This document shows, in pieces, positions 33,202-41,380 of a stretch of 64,000 nucleotides of DNA. Source of the stretch: Caprella mutica (taxonomy: Eukaryota; Arthropoda; Malacostraca; Amphipoda; Caprellidae); contig CANNZV010001032.1 in the NCBI GenBank assembly GCA_947561585.1, positions 442,715 to 506,714 of the forward strand, written 5' to 3'. How positions within the stretch are numbered: position 1 is the first letter of the stretch; each line of letters begins with the position of its first letter. The notes under the pieces are model-generated. The model was not told the origin of the DNA, made no database searches, and was given only the letters and a program-made list of their open reading frames with translations. Position numbers and translations under genes: made by a program.

Positions 33202-34206
33202 GTGGAGACTTCTAGTGATTCAGGAAACCTTGCTCTAGGTGCTCGCTTGGGCATTGCTCTCGGGGACGCTTTGGCCATGCCCGTGCATTGGTATTATAAT
33301 CGCCTCAAGCTGCACCGTGACTATGGCCATGTGACAGATGTGATGGCGCCGCTCGCTGCACATCCTGACAGTATCTTCTGGCGTTCGCATTGGGATGCGC
33401 CTAGGCCCGAGCTAGATATCCTGGGAGAAGAGCGTGTCTACTGGGGGCAGCAAGGTGTTCACTATCACCGGGCGCTTAAGCTAGGTGAGAATACACTGAC
33501 TGGGAAGCTCGCAAGCGGATTGTGGGAATCACTGGAGGCCTGTGGCGGCTACGACCAGCGAGATTTCGGTCAGCGCTACGTCGATCTTCTCACGCATCCA
33601 GAGCGGCATCGGGACACCTATGTGGAGGAGTGTCATCGAGGGTTCTTCACGAATCTTGGCAAGGGCATCCCGCTTGATCAGTGTGGTGTGCAGGAGAAAC
33701 ACATCAGTGGTCTGGCCATGGCGCTTCCCGTCGCTTGCTACTACGAAGGTGATGTGGACAATGGGCGTAAGGCTACGCTCGAAAGACTATCATTTACTCA
33801 TCCTGGGCTCCGCATGAAACAGGCAGCCGAGGCTATTTTATCAATCATGCAGCCGGTCATGGCTGGAGAAGCCCTCCAAGACGTGATTCTCACAGAATGC
33901 CAGCATCAGAGAAATCCTCACTTCGGCTTTCCGTTTAGGAAATGGCTTCAAAAAGAAGATAGTCAGGTGATTGGGAGAGAGGTTTCCTCAGCCTGTTACG
34001 TAGAAGATGCGGTGCCTGCCATCATTTACCTGGCTCTCAAATATCATGACGATCCTGAGCGCGCCTTGATCGCAAACACAAATCTAGGGGGAGACAATGT
34101 CCACCGTGGCAGTGTCCTCGGCGTTTTGCTAGGAGCAGCCCATGGGACAGAGGCCTGGCCCAGGCGGTGGACTGAAAAGTTAGTCAGCTCTCCTTTGGTG
34201 TGCTGA
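33202..34206 (+). CDS. ADP-ribosylglycohydrolase-like protein (divergent active site)
   Basis: A protein of about 334 residues of the DraG/ARH fold. The N-terminus has ALGARLGIALGDALAMPVHW and the end has NTNLGGDNVHRGSVLGVLLGAAHG. Canonical enzymes bind two magnesium ions through a TDDT-type motif and a GGDTDT motif; here ENTLTGKLA stands in the first place and GGDNVH in the second, so several ligands are changed. The protein may therefore be a variant hydrolase or a non-catalytic relative. There is no ATG near the expected start: the open frame runs from 33067, and GTG at 33202 or 33175 is a plausible start; I use 33202. The 3' end overlaps the convergent FAD oxidoreductase gene by 23 bases. 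Confidence 0.8.
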   Translation: METSSDSGNLALGARLGIALGDALAMPVHWYYNRLKLHRDYGHVTDVMAPLAAHPDSIFWRSHWDAPRPELDILGEERVYWGQQGVHYHRALKLGENTLTGKLASGLWESLEACGGYDQRDFGQRYVDLLTHPERHRDTYVEECHRGFFTNLGKGIPLDQCGVQEKHISGLAMALPVACYYEGDVDNGRKATLERLSFTHPGLRMKQAAEAILSIMQPVMAGEALQDVILTECQHQRNPHFGFPFRKWLQKEDSQVIGREVSSACYVEDAVPAIIYLALKYHDDPERALIANTNLGGDNVHRGSVLGVLLGAAHGTEAWPRRWTEKLVSSPLVC

Positions 34207-35446
34207 TCAAGGTCGCAGCTTGTTGGCCTGAAACGATAGCGCCTTCGATTGATGCCGTGGTACAGTGGTCGCCGCAAATGAGGATGCCGTCGTGCTCCAA
34301 CACGGGATCGCGCTTAGTGGTCTCGGGCAGTTGCTCCGGCAACGCTTTAGCAATTCTGTAGGTCTTACGATGGTCCCAGGATGCTGCATCGGCACCAAAC
34401 CACCCGATAAGCTCACGCTGAACTCCAGCAGCGCCGTCCGCGGCTAGATCTCCAAGCACAGATACAGAAATGAGGGAGTGCCCGGCAGGTGCGTAGTGAG
34501 GACTGACGTCAGAAGGCACGCAAACATTGTGAATTTGTCCGGTGCCGTCGCTGTTGAGAGCAATGATAGCGTCAGCAAGTGGAGATTGCTTGGTACTAAA
34601 GTAGAGGTTGGTCACAGCACGCCAGTCTCTGGCCGTTTGTTCTAAAGAGGGCAGTAAGCGATGAGCCGTGGCACCATCGGTCGCGATGACAACTTGGTCA
34701 GCCTGAATGAACTCGCCGTCTTCTAGCCAGACACCCCTGTTCTCAACGCGACTGACAGAGCTGCCAAGCCTAATCGAATCTGGCCTGAGGCGAGCAGCTA
34801 GCTGATTGGGAATGGCCTGCATGCCCTGAGCTGGCAAAGTGGCGTATCCCTTGGTGAACATCTTGAAGGTGAACTCGAACATCTTGCTTGAGGTTCGCAG
34901 ATCTCGTTCAAGGAAGATCCCTCCATAGAATGCTCGGAAGAACCCATCGATCATCGTTTCAGTGAATCCAAACCGACGAAGAAACACTTCGGTAGAAACA
35001 TCCTCTCCGTGCTGGATTCCTGAGATTGACTGAAAACGGCTTTTCAATGCTAACATTCCAACAAGAAGTTTGTCGCTGATGGTCCCAATCGGTTGCTGAA
35101 GTGTTTTCAATGCATCTGCCGGACAACGAAATGGATCCATCATCCGATGCCATTGCCGCTCACGTCGAAGCAACGCACCAGGGCGAAATCTTTGGAGATC
35201 GAGCGCGTCCAAGTCGAGAAGTTTTCCAGCATGCGGGTAAGCACTGAGGAAGACTTGAAAGCCGCGATCAAAGAGGAACCCATCTTCGCTATCCGTCCTC
35301 ACGCGGCCTCCTACAGCGTTACTGGCCTCAAGTATCAGGCAGTTACGGCCGGATTTTTGTAGTTCGACAGCACAGGCGAGACCTGCGAGGCCGCCACCGA
35401 TGATGAGGGTTCGATTACTAGGAGACGTGTCTGAGGTCACTGCCAT
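34184..35446 (-). CDS. FAD-dependent amine-oxidase-type oxidoreductase
   Basis: A 420-residue flavoprotein with the ADP-binding motif LIIGGGLAGLACAVELQKSG followed by the Glu-bearing LILEASNAVGGRVRTDS, which is the hallmark of the amine oxidase/protoporphyrinogen oxidase/phytoene dehydrogenase group. The C-terminus has a second FAD contact (ILICGDHCTTASIEGAIVSGQQAA). The middle is less conserved, so the substrate (polyamine, porphyrin, carotenoid or other) cannot be told. It has no signal peptide. It is convergent with the ADP-ribosylglycohydrolase-like gene and divergent from the esterase gene, which starts 84 bp away. Confidence 0.9.
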   Translation of the reverse strand: MAVTSDTSPSNRTLIIGGGLAGLACAVELQKSGRNCLILEASNAVGGRVRTDSEDGFLFDRGFQVFLSAYPHAGKLLDLDALDLQRFRPGALLRRERQWHRMMDPFRCPADALKTLQQPIGTISDKLLVGMLALKSRFQSISGIQHGEDVSTEVFLRRFGFTETMIDGFFRAFYGGIFLERDLRTSSKMFEFTFKMFTKGYATLPAQGMQAIPNQLAARLRPDSIRLGSSVSRVENRGVWLEDGEFIQADQVVIATDGATAHRLLPSLEQTARDWRAVTNLYFSTKQSPLADAIIALNSDGTGQIHNVCVPSDVSPHYAPAGHSLISVSVLGDLAADGAAGVQRELIGWFGADAASWDHRKTYRIAKALPEQLPETTKRDPVLEHDGILICGDHCTTASIEGAIVSGQQAATLISTPKES

Positions 35447-35530
35447 GGCTTACGAGAAATCTGCCAGGTTGGACGACGTATGCGAGCGAATACCGTTGCG
35501 GCATTCACTCCTGTTCGTCAGGTTTGTCTT

Positions 35531-37231
35531 ATGCGATCATTCTACTGCGGCCTCCTTACATGGACACTATCAGGCATGAGCCTCCTTGGCATCGACGGCG
35601 CACGCCGTGAAGTCTACAAGACCGTGGGCGAAGTCGAGCTAGCCATGCACATCTTCACTCCTGAAGATCACCAGGTTTCAGACAGTAGGCCGGCAGCTCT
35701 GTTCTTCTTTGGAGGCGGTTGGATGGGTGGCACGCCTGAGCAATTCGCGCCGCAAGCACGCTACCTCGCCTCGCGGGGCATGGTGGCTATGGTCGCGGAC
35801 TATCGCACGGCCAAGGCGCACAAGACGACGCCCGTTGAATGTGTTAAAGATGCAAAGTCAGCGATGCGCTGGGTGCGTGGCAATGCGGATAAGTTAGGAA
35901 TCGATTCCGAGAGGATTGCCGCTGGTGGTGGTTCGGCCGGCGGACATTTAGCAGCCGCGACAGCGACTGTTTCTAAGTTCGATGAAGCAGGTGGCTACAT
36001 TAACGTTAGTCCTGTTCCAAACGCCTTGGTGTTGTTTAATCCAGTCTATGACAATGGCCCTGATGGCTACGGGCACAAACGTGTGCAAGCCCATTGGCAG
36101 GATTTCTCACCCATGCACAACATTAGGAAGGGAATGCCTCCAGCGGTGGTATTTCTGGGAACGCAAGATTCCCTGATCCCAGTGAGCACAGCAAAGGCCT
36201 TTCAAGCAAAGATGCGCGAGGTCGGCAGCCGGAGTGAACTCCATGTCTACGAAGGTCAATCGCATGGTTTCTTTAATAAGCGTTCCTCACCGATTCACTA
36301 TCACCGCACGGTCATCGCTATGGATGCCTTTCTCGTGTCACTTGGCTATCTTGAGGGACCGTCCACTCTACAGTCACCGGCTTTCGAACTGAAGGAGAAT
36401 GCCTCTGAAAACGCCATGGTGGTCAGCTATGGGGGGCGCCGGCTTGCTAGGTTTGAGCACGCCTTAGATACGAGCACGGCAGAGCGCCGATTGGAAACCT
36501 ACAAGCCATTCCTCCATGTCTACGATAAGGCTGGTAAGAATCTCATTACGAAGGGCGCAGGTGGAGACTTTACTCATCATCGCGGAATCTTCTTAGGTTT
36601 CAGCCGCATGCAGGTGGGAGAGGAACGTTACGATCTCTGGCACATGAAGGAAGGCGTGCAAGCGCATCAGAATTACGTAGAGGTTTCTGGTGATGCTGAA
36701 GGTGGCACGTTCACTTCAGAGATCGCGTGGCAGGACAATGCTGGAAAACTGTTGGTGTTAGAACAACGCCGCTTCACTTTCCTTCCGCCACCGTCAGGCG
36801 CCTACACAGTGATCGAGATGCAGAGTGAACTGAAAGCCGTCGCAGGCGATGTCCACATGGCAGGGGATCCAGAACATGCAGGTGCGCAGTTTCGCCCAGC
36901 CAATGATGTCGAGCGAAAGGAGACCCGCTACACTTTTCACGGCGAGGAGATCGACCCGAAGAAGAACGTTGATCTGCCCTGGGTTGGCGAGACTTTCCGA
37001 TTGAAGTCAATGAAGGCGAAGCACTCCGTAGTGATCCTCAACCACCCGAGCAATCCCCAGGGGACGAAGTTTTCAGCCTACCGTGACTACGGACGTTTCG
37101 GCGCGTATCCCGAATTCAAGCTCGCTAAAGGTGAGACGAAGACTCTGCGCTACCGCTGGATTATTGGCCAAGGGAAGATGCTAGACAAAGGCGTCATCGA
37201 AGAAGCCGCCAAAGGGTTCGGGCAACGTTAA
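35531..37231 (+). CDS. Secreted alpha/beta-hydrolase esterase fused to a DUF6807 domain
   Basis: A 566-residue exported protein. Signal peptide 1-20. Residues about 35-290 form an esterase of the acetyl-xylan/BD-FAE type with FFFGGGWMGG (oxyanion hole), the nucleophile elbow GGGSAGG (Ser135) and a late EGQSHGFF with the catalytic His. Residues about 298-560 form DUF6807 (often called PmoA-like, a misleading name), with the pattern HHRGIFLGFSRM and WQDNAGKLLVLEQRRF. A second DUF6807 occurs in the protein at 51011. The domain is typical of PVC bacteria and often stands beside sugar enzymes, but its activity is not known to me. I chose the start at 35531 because it gives the signal peptide; 17 upstream codons are in frame. 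Confidence 0.9.
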   Translation: MRSFYCGLLTWTLSGMSLLGIDGARREVYKTVGEVELAMHIFTPEDHQVSDSRPAALFFFGGGWMGGTPEQFAPQARYLASRGMVAMVADYRTAKAHKTTPVECVKDAKSAMRWVRGNADKLGIDSERIAAGGGSAGGHLAAATATVSKFDEAGGYINVSPVPNALVLFNPVYDNGPDGYGHKRVQAHWQDFSPMHNIRKGMPPAVVFLGTQDSLIPVSTAKAFQAKMREVGSRSELHVYEGQSHGFFNKRSSPIHYHRTVIAMDAFLVSLGYLEGPSTLQSPAFELKENASENAMVVSYGGRRLARFEHALDTSTAERRLETYKPFLHVYDKAGKNLITKGAGGDFTHHRGIFLGFSRMQVGEERYDLWHMKEGVQAHQNYVEVSGDAEGGTFTSEIAWQDNAGKLLVLEQRRFTFLPPPSGAYTVIEMQSELKAVAGDVHMAGDPEHAGAQFRPANDVERKETRYTFHGEEIDPKKNVDLPWVGETFRLKSMKAKHSVVILNHPSNPQGTKFSAYRDYGRFGAYPEFKLAKGETKTLRYRWIIGQGKMLDKGVIEEAAKGFGQR

Positions 37232-39081
37232 GGAGCCAGAGCGACTCGGAGACGCATGAATTGCTGTGGCCTATTTGTCAGGGTCATTCCTGAGCTAACC
37301 GTGAGCTGTCTGACTTTCCCTGTGTCGTCGGGAATCACTGCTATCAGATTTCCACCTGGGGCGAGGCCTTCAGTGGAAATCCAGGCTGTTGTCCAGCCTT
37401 GGGCGTCAGTTGAACTCTCCACCGTGAGGATGATTTCATTCAAGTCCGTGATGAGTGGAAATGATAGGGTCGGAGTATCAGATGCTGCCGAAATGGTAGG
37501 AATGTCGGAAGAGATTACCGTGGGATCCTGGGCGAGTGCATACTCAATGATCGTAGAAAGCGTATCGCCATCATCATTGGCTAAGGGATCGTCTGAGATA
37601 CCGAACTCTGCGATGTAGGCAGCGAAGCCAGTGGGCTCGGTGATAATAGTGACAGGGAAGACGCTGGAGTGCGTGAGTCCATCAAGATCCGTGACTTCGA
37701 TTTCGATTGGGATGGTGCCGCTGGCGTCAGCTGTGGCTTCGATTCGCAAACGAGATTCCACGACGGTCGCAGTCAGTGGAGCACCGTCAGGCACGGTCAC
37801 TGTATAGCTGAGAGAGGGCACCCGACGCACGGACTCGATCGTCACCAAGTTATCCGGATTGTCGATGGTTGTCGCTCCGTTGCGAAGTGGCCAGTCAGAG
37901 AAGCTTCGGGCCATGCCGTCCAGGGTGAAGTCATAAGTGTCGCGAGGTAGGTCATTGATCCGGCTGAGAACGCTCATACTATCCCCGAGAATCTTGCCGA
38001 AGACTGTGAACCCGCCGTTCTGTGGATCGAGAATGCTTGTGTTATTTGCCAGGCTGAAGAACCACTCGTTCGTAGCGCTGTTAGGATCTCCACCGCGTTT
38101 CGCCATTGAGATGGTACCATTTCCGTTAGGTCGAGTTCGTTCAAACTCATTCGCGATGGCAGGAAGATCAGGGATGCTCTCGTAAGTGCCGTCGCCTACT
38201 GGACGATAGCCTCCACCTTGATTGACAAATGGAGTGCCATTCTGAAGCTTCGCTGCACGGTGGAAGAAGGTGCCATCCCAAGCACCAGAATCGGCATAGG
38301 CGAAGAAATTAGTCACTGTGATAGGCGATGTTTCATCAAACAGCCCCACATCGATGATGCCTTCAGCACTGGTGAACCGAACGGTGGAGCCCACATCGGG
38401 ATCATCGAAGAATTGGTCGAGGTCGATTTCCGTGGTGGTTCCCGCCGGAACGTCAGTGCTAAGTGTTTCGGAAAGCGCTACGGGGGCAGCGTCCAAGTCG
38501 AGGACGATGTTGACTTCGATCGCATACAGAGGATCGACAGGACGAACAGAGAAGCCAGTATATTGACCTCCCTCAAGTGTGCCGGACACCATGCCTGTCG
38601 CAGGATCGATCGTGAGTCCCGTGGGAAGGTTCTCTGAAGTCGCCGTAAAGATTTCCTCAGTCGCAGCATCTTTGAATGAGAATATTTGCGAGAAGGCATC
38701 GCCACCCATGCCAGTGTACTCGGCTGATTCGACGAGTGTAAGATCGCGAAGAAGGATTGCGAAGGTATTCGAGAATTCAGAAGTGCCGTCCGCGTTGGTC
38801 GCGGCCATACGAAATGTGTAAGTGCTTCCTGCCCCGAGGCGGGTGATATTGATCTCCTCCAGATCTTGTGGGGTCACTCCAAGAGAACGGAACTCGCCGC
38901 CGTCTTGCGAGAGCTGAATTTCAAATCCCGTCTCGTCTGACGAGTTGTCTTGCCACTTCAGGGTCGTCACGTTTGCCGACGTGGCAAATCCGGTCAGCAT
39001 GGAGGGTGCTTCGGGAATGGCGAGAAGCGGTGAAACTCCCATGGCGAGAGCGAGGATTCCGAGAAGGGGACAACTGTTCAC
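37228..39081 (-). CDS. Secreted cyclophilin-type peptidyl-prolyl isomerase with fibronectin III domain
   Basis: A 617-residue exported protein. The signal peptide covers about residues 1-21. Residues about 25-110 form a fibronectin type III domain (TTLKWQDNSSDETGFEIQLS). Residues about 110-210 are cadherin-like or putative Ig-like sequence. Residues about 235-400 are a cyclophilin (TVTNFFAYADSGAWDGTFFHR, FVNQGGG, GNGTISMAKRGGDPNSATNEWFF, FTVFGKI). The C-terminus (about 420-617) adds beta-rich segments and a cell-surface-like tail. Cyclophilins catalyse cis-trans isomerisation of proline bonds; this one should work outside the cytoplasm. Its stop overlaps the stop of the esterase-DUF6807 gene by four bases. 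Confidence 0.9.
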   Translation of the reverse strand: MNSCPLLGILALAMGVSPLLAIPEAPSMLTGFATSANVTTLKWQDNSSDETGFEIQLSQDGGEFRSLGVTPQDLEEINITRLGAGSTYTFRMAATNADGTSEFSNTFAILLRDLTLVESAEYTGMGGDAFSQIFSFKDAATEEIFTATSENLPTGLTIDPATGMVSGTLEGGQYTGFSVRPVDPLYAIEVNIVLDLDAAPVALSETLSTDVPAGTTTEIDLDQFFDDPDVGSTVRFTSAEGIIDVGLFDETSPITVTNFFAYADSGAWDGTFFHRAAKLQNGTPFVNQGGGYRPVGDGTYESIPDLPAIANEFERTRPNGNGTISMAKRGGDPNSATNEWFFSLANNTSILDPQNGGFTVFGKILGDSMSVLSRINDLPRDTYDFTLDGMARSFSDWPLRNGATTIDNPDNLVTIESVRRVPSLSYTVTVPDGAPLTATVVESRLRIEATADASGTIPIEIEVTDLDGLTHSSVFPVTIITEPTGFAAYIAEFGISDDPLANDDGDTLSTIIEYALAQDPTVISSDIPTISAASDTPTLSFPLITDLNEIILTVESSTDAQGWTTAWISTEGLAPGGNLIAVIPDDTGKVRQLTVSSGMTLTNRPQQFMRLRVALAP

Positions 39082-39178
39082 GAATCTTAAGGAACGCGTG
39101 TCTCCACAAATGACAAGCCTAGCTGGCTAGATAAAACGACGTTCTGCGCTTGGATTATGGAGTGATCCGCGACAATCT

Positions 39179-39565
39179 TTAGGACGCTGGGCACCCATCC
39201 TCGGGCTGGTTTCGCATGAAGTCAGCCACCTGCATAAAGAGCGTCCACATTTCTTCCCGTGCTGGCGAGGGGACTTCACACTCTTCCATCGCCTCGCTCA
39301 TGAGCCGGAGCCATCGGTCTCTCTCGGGGATGCCGATCTTGAATGGCAGGTGACGCATGCGCAGGCGAGGATGCCCACGTTGCTCAATATAGCGCTGGGG
39401 GCCGCCAAACCGAAAGACGAGAAAGTCACGCAAGCGTTGCTCTGATCCTTCCCAGTCATCCGCAGGGTACATTGGCCCCATGAGGTCATCCTTGGGGACA
39501 CGCTTGTAGAAGGCTGCCACGATGGCATGGATGCCCTCTTCACCGAGCTGTTCGTAGATCGTCAT
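39179..39565 (-). CDS. Group II truncated hemoglobin
   Basis: A 128-residue globin of the 2-over-2 fold. It starts with YEQLGEEGIHAIVAAFYKRV (helices A and B with the B10 Tyr region) and has the proximal His in RHLPFKIG (His72) and the later W-containing helix EEMWTLFMQVADFM. Length and motif order suit group II (trHbO-like). It binds heme and oxygen or NO in the cytoplasm; a role in oxygen or nitrosative stress is the usual guess. It is divergent from the anchored protein gene, with 67 bp between the starts. Confidence 0.9.
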   Translation of the reverse strand: MTIYEQLGEEGIHAIVAAFYKRVPKDDLMGPMYPADDWEGSEQRLRDFLVFRFGGPQRYIEQRGHPRLRMRHLPFKIGIPERDRWLRLMSEAMEECEVPSPAREEMWTLFMQVADFMRNQPEDGCPAS

Positions 39566-39632
39566 GTTGGTAAGACTCTATTGTCGATGTCGCACGCTTT
39601 ACAAGTTCGACAATCCTCGCGAGTCTCCGTCT

Positions 39633-40334
39633 ATGGACGAGGCGACTTCTTCGAAACCCAAGCGGCAGTTTGGCTGCGGGCAGGTGCTCATCATCATGCT
39701 CCTCACCGCTCTGGTATCTGCAGGCGGAATGTTCTGGTGGGCGAAGCGCTACCTTTATGCAAAGGAGCATGCCCCCGTCGCCTTGTCTGTGGCAGAGACG
39801 CAGCAGCTCGATCAGAAATTACAACGACTGGAGGAAGCCGCCATGGGAGGCGATTTCGAATTGGCACCTGCTGAGGGGCAAGTGCTAGAAACTGCTGATC
39901 AAGATCCAGATGCCGAGGCCTATTCTGAAGAAGGGGCCTCGCGCGAAATCGAGCTCACAGAGCGCGAATTGAACGCCCTCATTGCCAAGAACGATCCTGA
40001 AGCGGCGAAGCACTTCGCCGTGGATTTGTCTAACGATCTCGTTAGCCTAAAAGTCATCGTTCCCGTGGATGAAGATGCCCCTGTCATGGCAGGTAAGACG
40101 ATTCGCATCAAGATGGGGGTTGGAGCAAAGTATGATGCTGGAAAACTTCAGCTCGTGCTCCGCGGCATTTCGCTGGGGGGCATCCCGCTTCCCAGCGCTT
40201 GGTTAGGCGATCTCAAAGGGAAAGACTTTATCCAAGAATTCGGCGCAGATGGCGGCTTCTGGAAACAATTCTCCGACGGCATCGAGGACCTAGAGGTCCA
40301 AGATGGTCGGATTAAAGTGAAACTGAAGGAGTAA
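39633..40334 (+). CDS. Membrane-anchored protein of unknown function (YpmS-like pattern)
   Basis: A 233-residue protein with a short basic start, one transmembrane helix (VLIIMLLTALVSAGGMFWWA), a coiled-coil-like acidic stretch (residues about 50-110) and a beta-rich C-terminal domain with the segment EIELTERELNALIAKNDPEAAK. That segment is a pattern found in YpmS/DUF2140-like anchored proteins. The function is unknown; relatives may bind lipids or act in envelope maintenance. It is convergent with trxB, with four bases between the stops. I chose the start at 39633; the longer frame lies over the hemoglobin promoter. Confidence 0.75.
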   Translation: MDEATSSKPKRQFGCGQVLIIMLLTALVSAGGMFWWAKRYLYAKEHAPVALSVAETQQLDQKLQRLEEAAMGGDFELAPAEGQVLETADQDPDAEAYSEEGASREIELTERELNALIAKNDPEAAKHFAVDLSNDLVSLKVIVPVDEDAPVMAGKTIRIKMGVGAKYDAGKLQLVLRGISLGGIPLPSAWLGDLKGKDFIQEFGADGGFWKQFSDGIEDLEVQDGRIKVKLKE

Positions 40335-40338
40335 GGCT

Positions 40339-41268
40339 TCAGTCTCCGAACTTCTCGGAGAGGTAGCGCTCTGCCTCTAGCGCCGCAGCACAACCTGAGC
40401 CTGCAGCTGTGATGGCCTGACGATAGTCGTGATCAGCAACGTCGCCCGCAGCGAAGACGCCTTCGAGACTTGTCTGAGTGCCTTTCTCTCGCAAGAGGTA
40501 GCCATTGGAATCAAGACTCACAAGATCGCCAAGGAACTGTGTATTCGGAATGTGACCGATCGCGACAAAGACGCATTTCACGTCTAGCAAAGACTCTTCT
40601 TCCGTCTTGCGGTTCTGCAAACGCACCTGGCTGACTTCGCCTTTGTCATCGGTGATGTATTCCTGCACCGCACTATCCCAGACAGGCTCGATCTTGTCGT
40701 GAGCAAGCACCCGGTCCGCCATGATCTTGGAAGCTCGGAGTTCATCTCTACGATGAATGATATAAACCTTGGACGCGAACTTTGTCAGGAAGACGGCCTC
40801 TTCACAGGCGGAATCACCACCACCGATGACGGCGACGGGAACGTCTGGATAGAAAGCGCCATCGCATGTGGCACAAGAAGTGAGTCCGTGACCGATCAGC
40901 TCCTTCTCATTTGGCAATCCTAGGTGCCGGGGTGAGGCACCAGTAGCCACGATGACGCTGCGAGCTTCGTAAGTCTTCTCGCCTGCCGTGACGAGGAAAG
41001 TGTCATCGGCTCGTTTCTCGACCTTGGTCACGGCAACATACTCCATGCGGGTGCCGAAGCGTTCCGCCTGCTTCTGCATCTTCATCATGAGTTCTGGCCC
41101 CATGATCCCCTCAGGAAACCCCGGGAAATTCTCGACCTCAGTCGTGGTAGTCAGTTGACCACCAATCTGGTCACCAGCCAGGACGAGTGGCTTGAGGTTT
41201 GCACGAGCGACATAGATTGCAGCTGTCCAGCCGGCACAGCCGGTTCCGATGATGATCACGTTTTCCAT
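40339..41268 (-). CDS. trxB: Thioredoxin reductase
   Basis: A 309-residue flavoenzyme. FAD-binding motif VIIIGTGCAGWTAAIYVARA at the N-terminus, the redox-active pair Cys132-Ala-Thr-Cys135 in SCATCDG, the NADPH-binding VAVIGGGDSACEEAVFL and the final FAD contact GVFAAGDVADHDYRQ. It passes electrons from NADPH to thioredoxin in the cytoplasm. The ATG at 41268 gives the standard start (MENVIIIG); the frame also has an ATG at 41298. It is divergent from the sugar-binding lipoprotein gene. Confidence 0.96.
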   Translation of the reverse strand: MENVIIIGTGCAGWTAAIYVARANLKPLVLAGDQIGGQLTTTTEVENFPGFPEGIMGPELMMKMQKQAERFGTRMEYVAVTKVEKRADDTFLVTAGEKTYEARSVIVATGASPRHLGLPNEKELIGHGLTSCATCDGAFYPDVPVAVIGGGDSACEEAVFLTKFASKVYIIHRRDELRASKIMADRVLAHDKIEPVWDSAVQEYITDDKGEVSQVRLQNRKTEEESLLDVKCVFVAIGHIPNTQFLGDLVSLDSNGYLLREKGTQTSLEGVFAAGDVADHDYRQAITAAGSGCAAALEAERYLSEKFGD

Positions 41269-41380
41269 AGATGGTGGCGACTTTGGTGTCTTCTCCATAG
41301 AGCATCAAGGACGCATTTCATTCCCTGAAATCTCCGAGCGGACTCTGGACAGGTTTCCGGGGCCTTGCTACATAGCTGAC

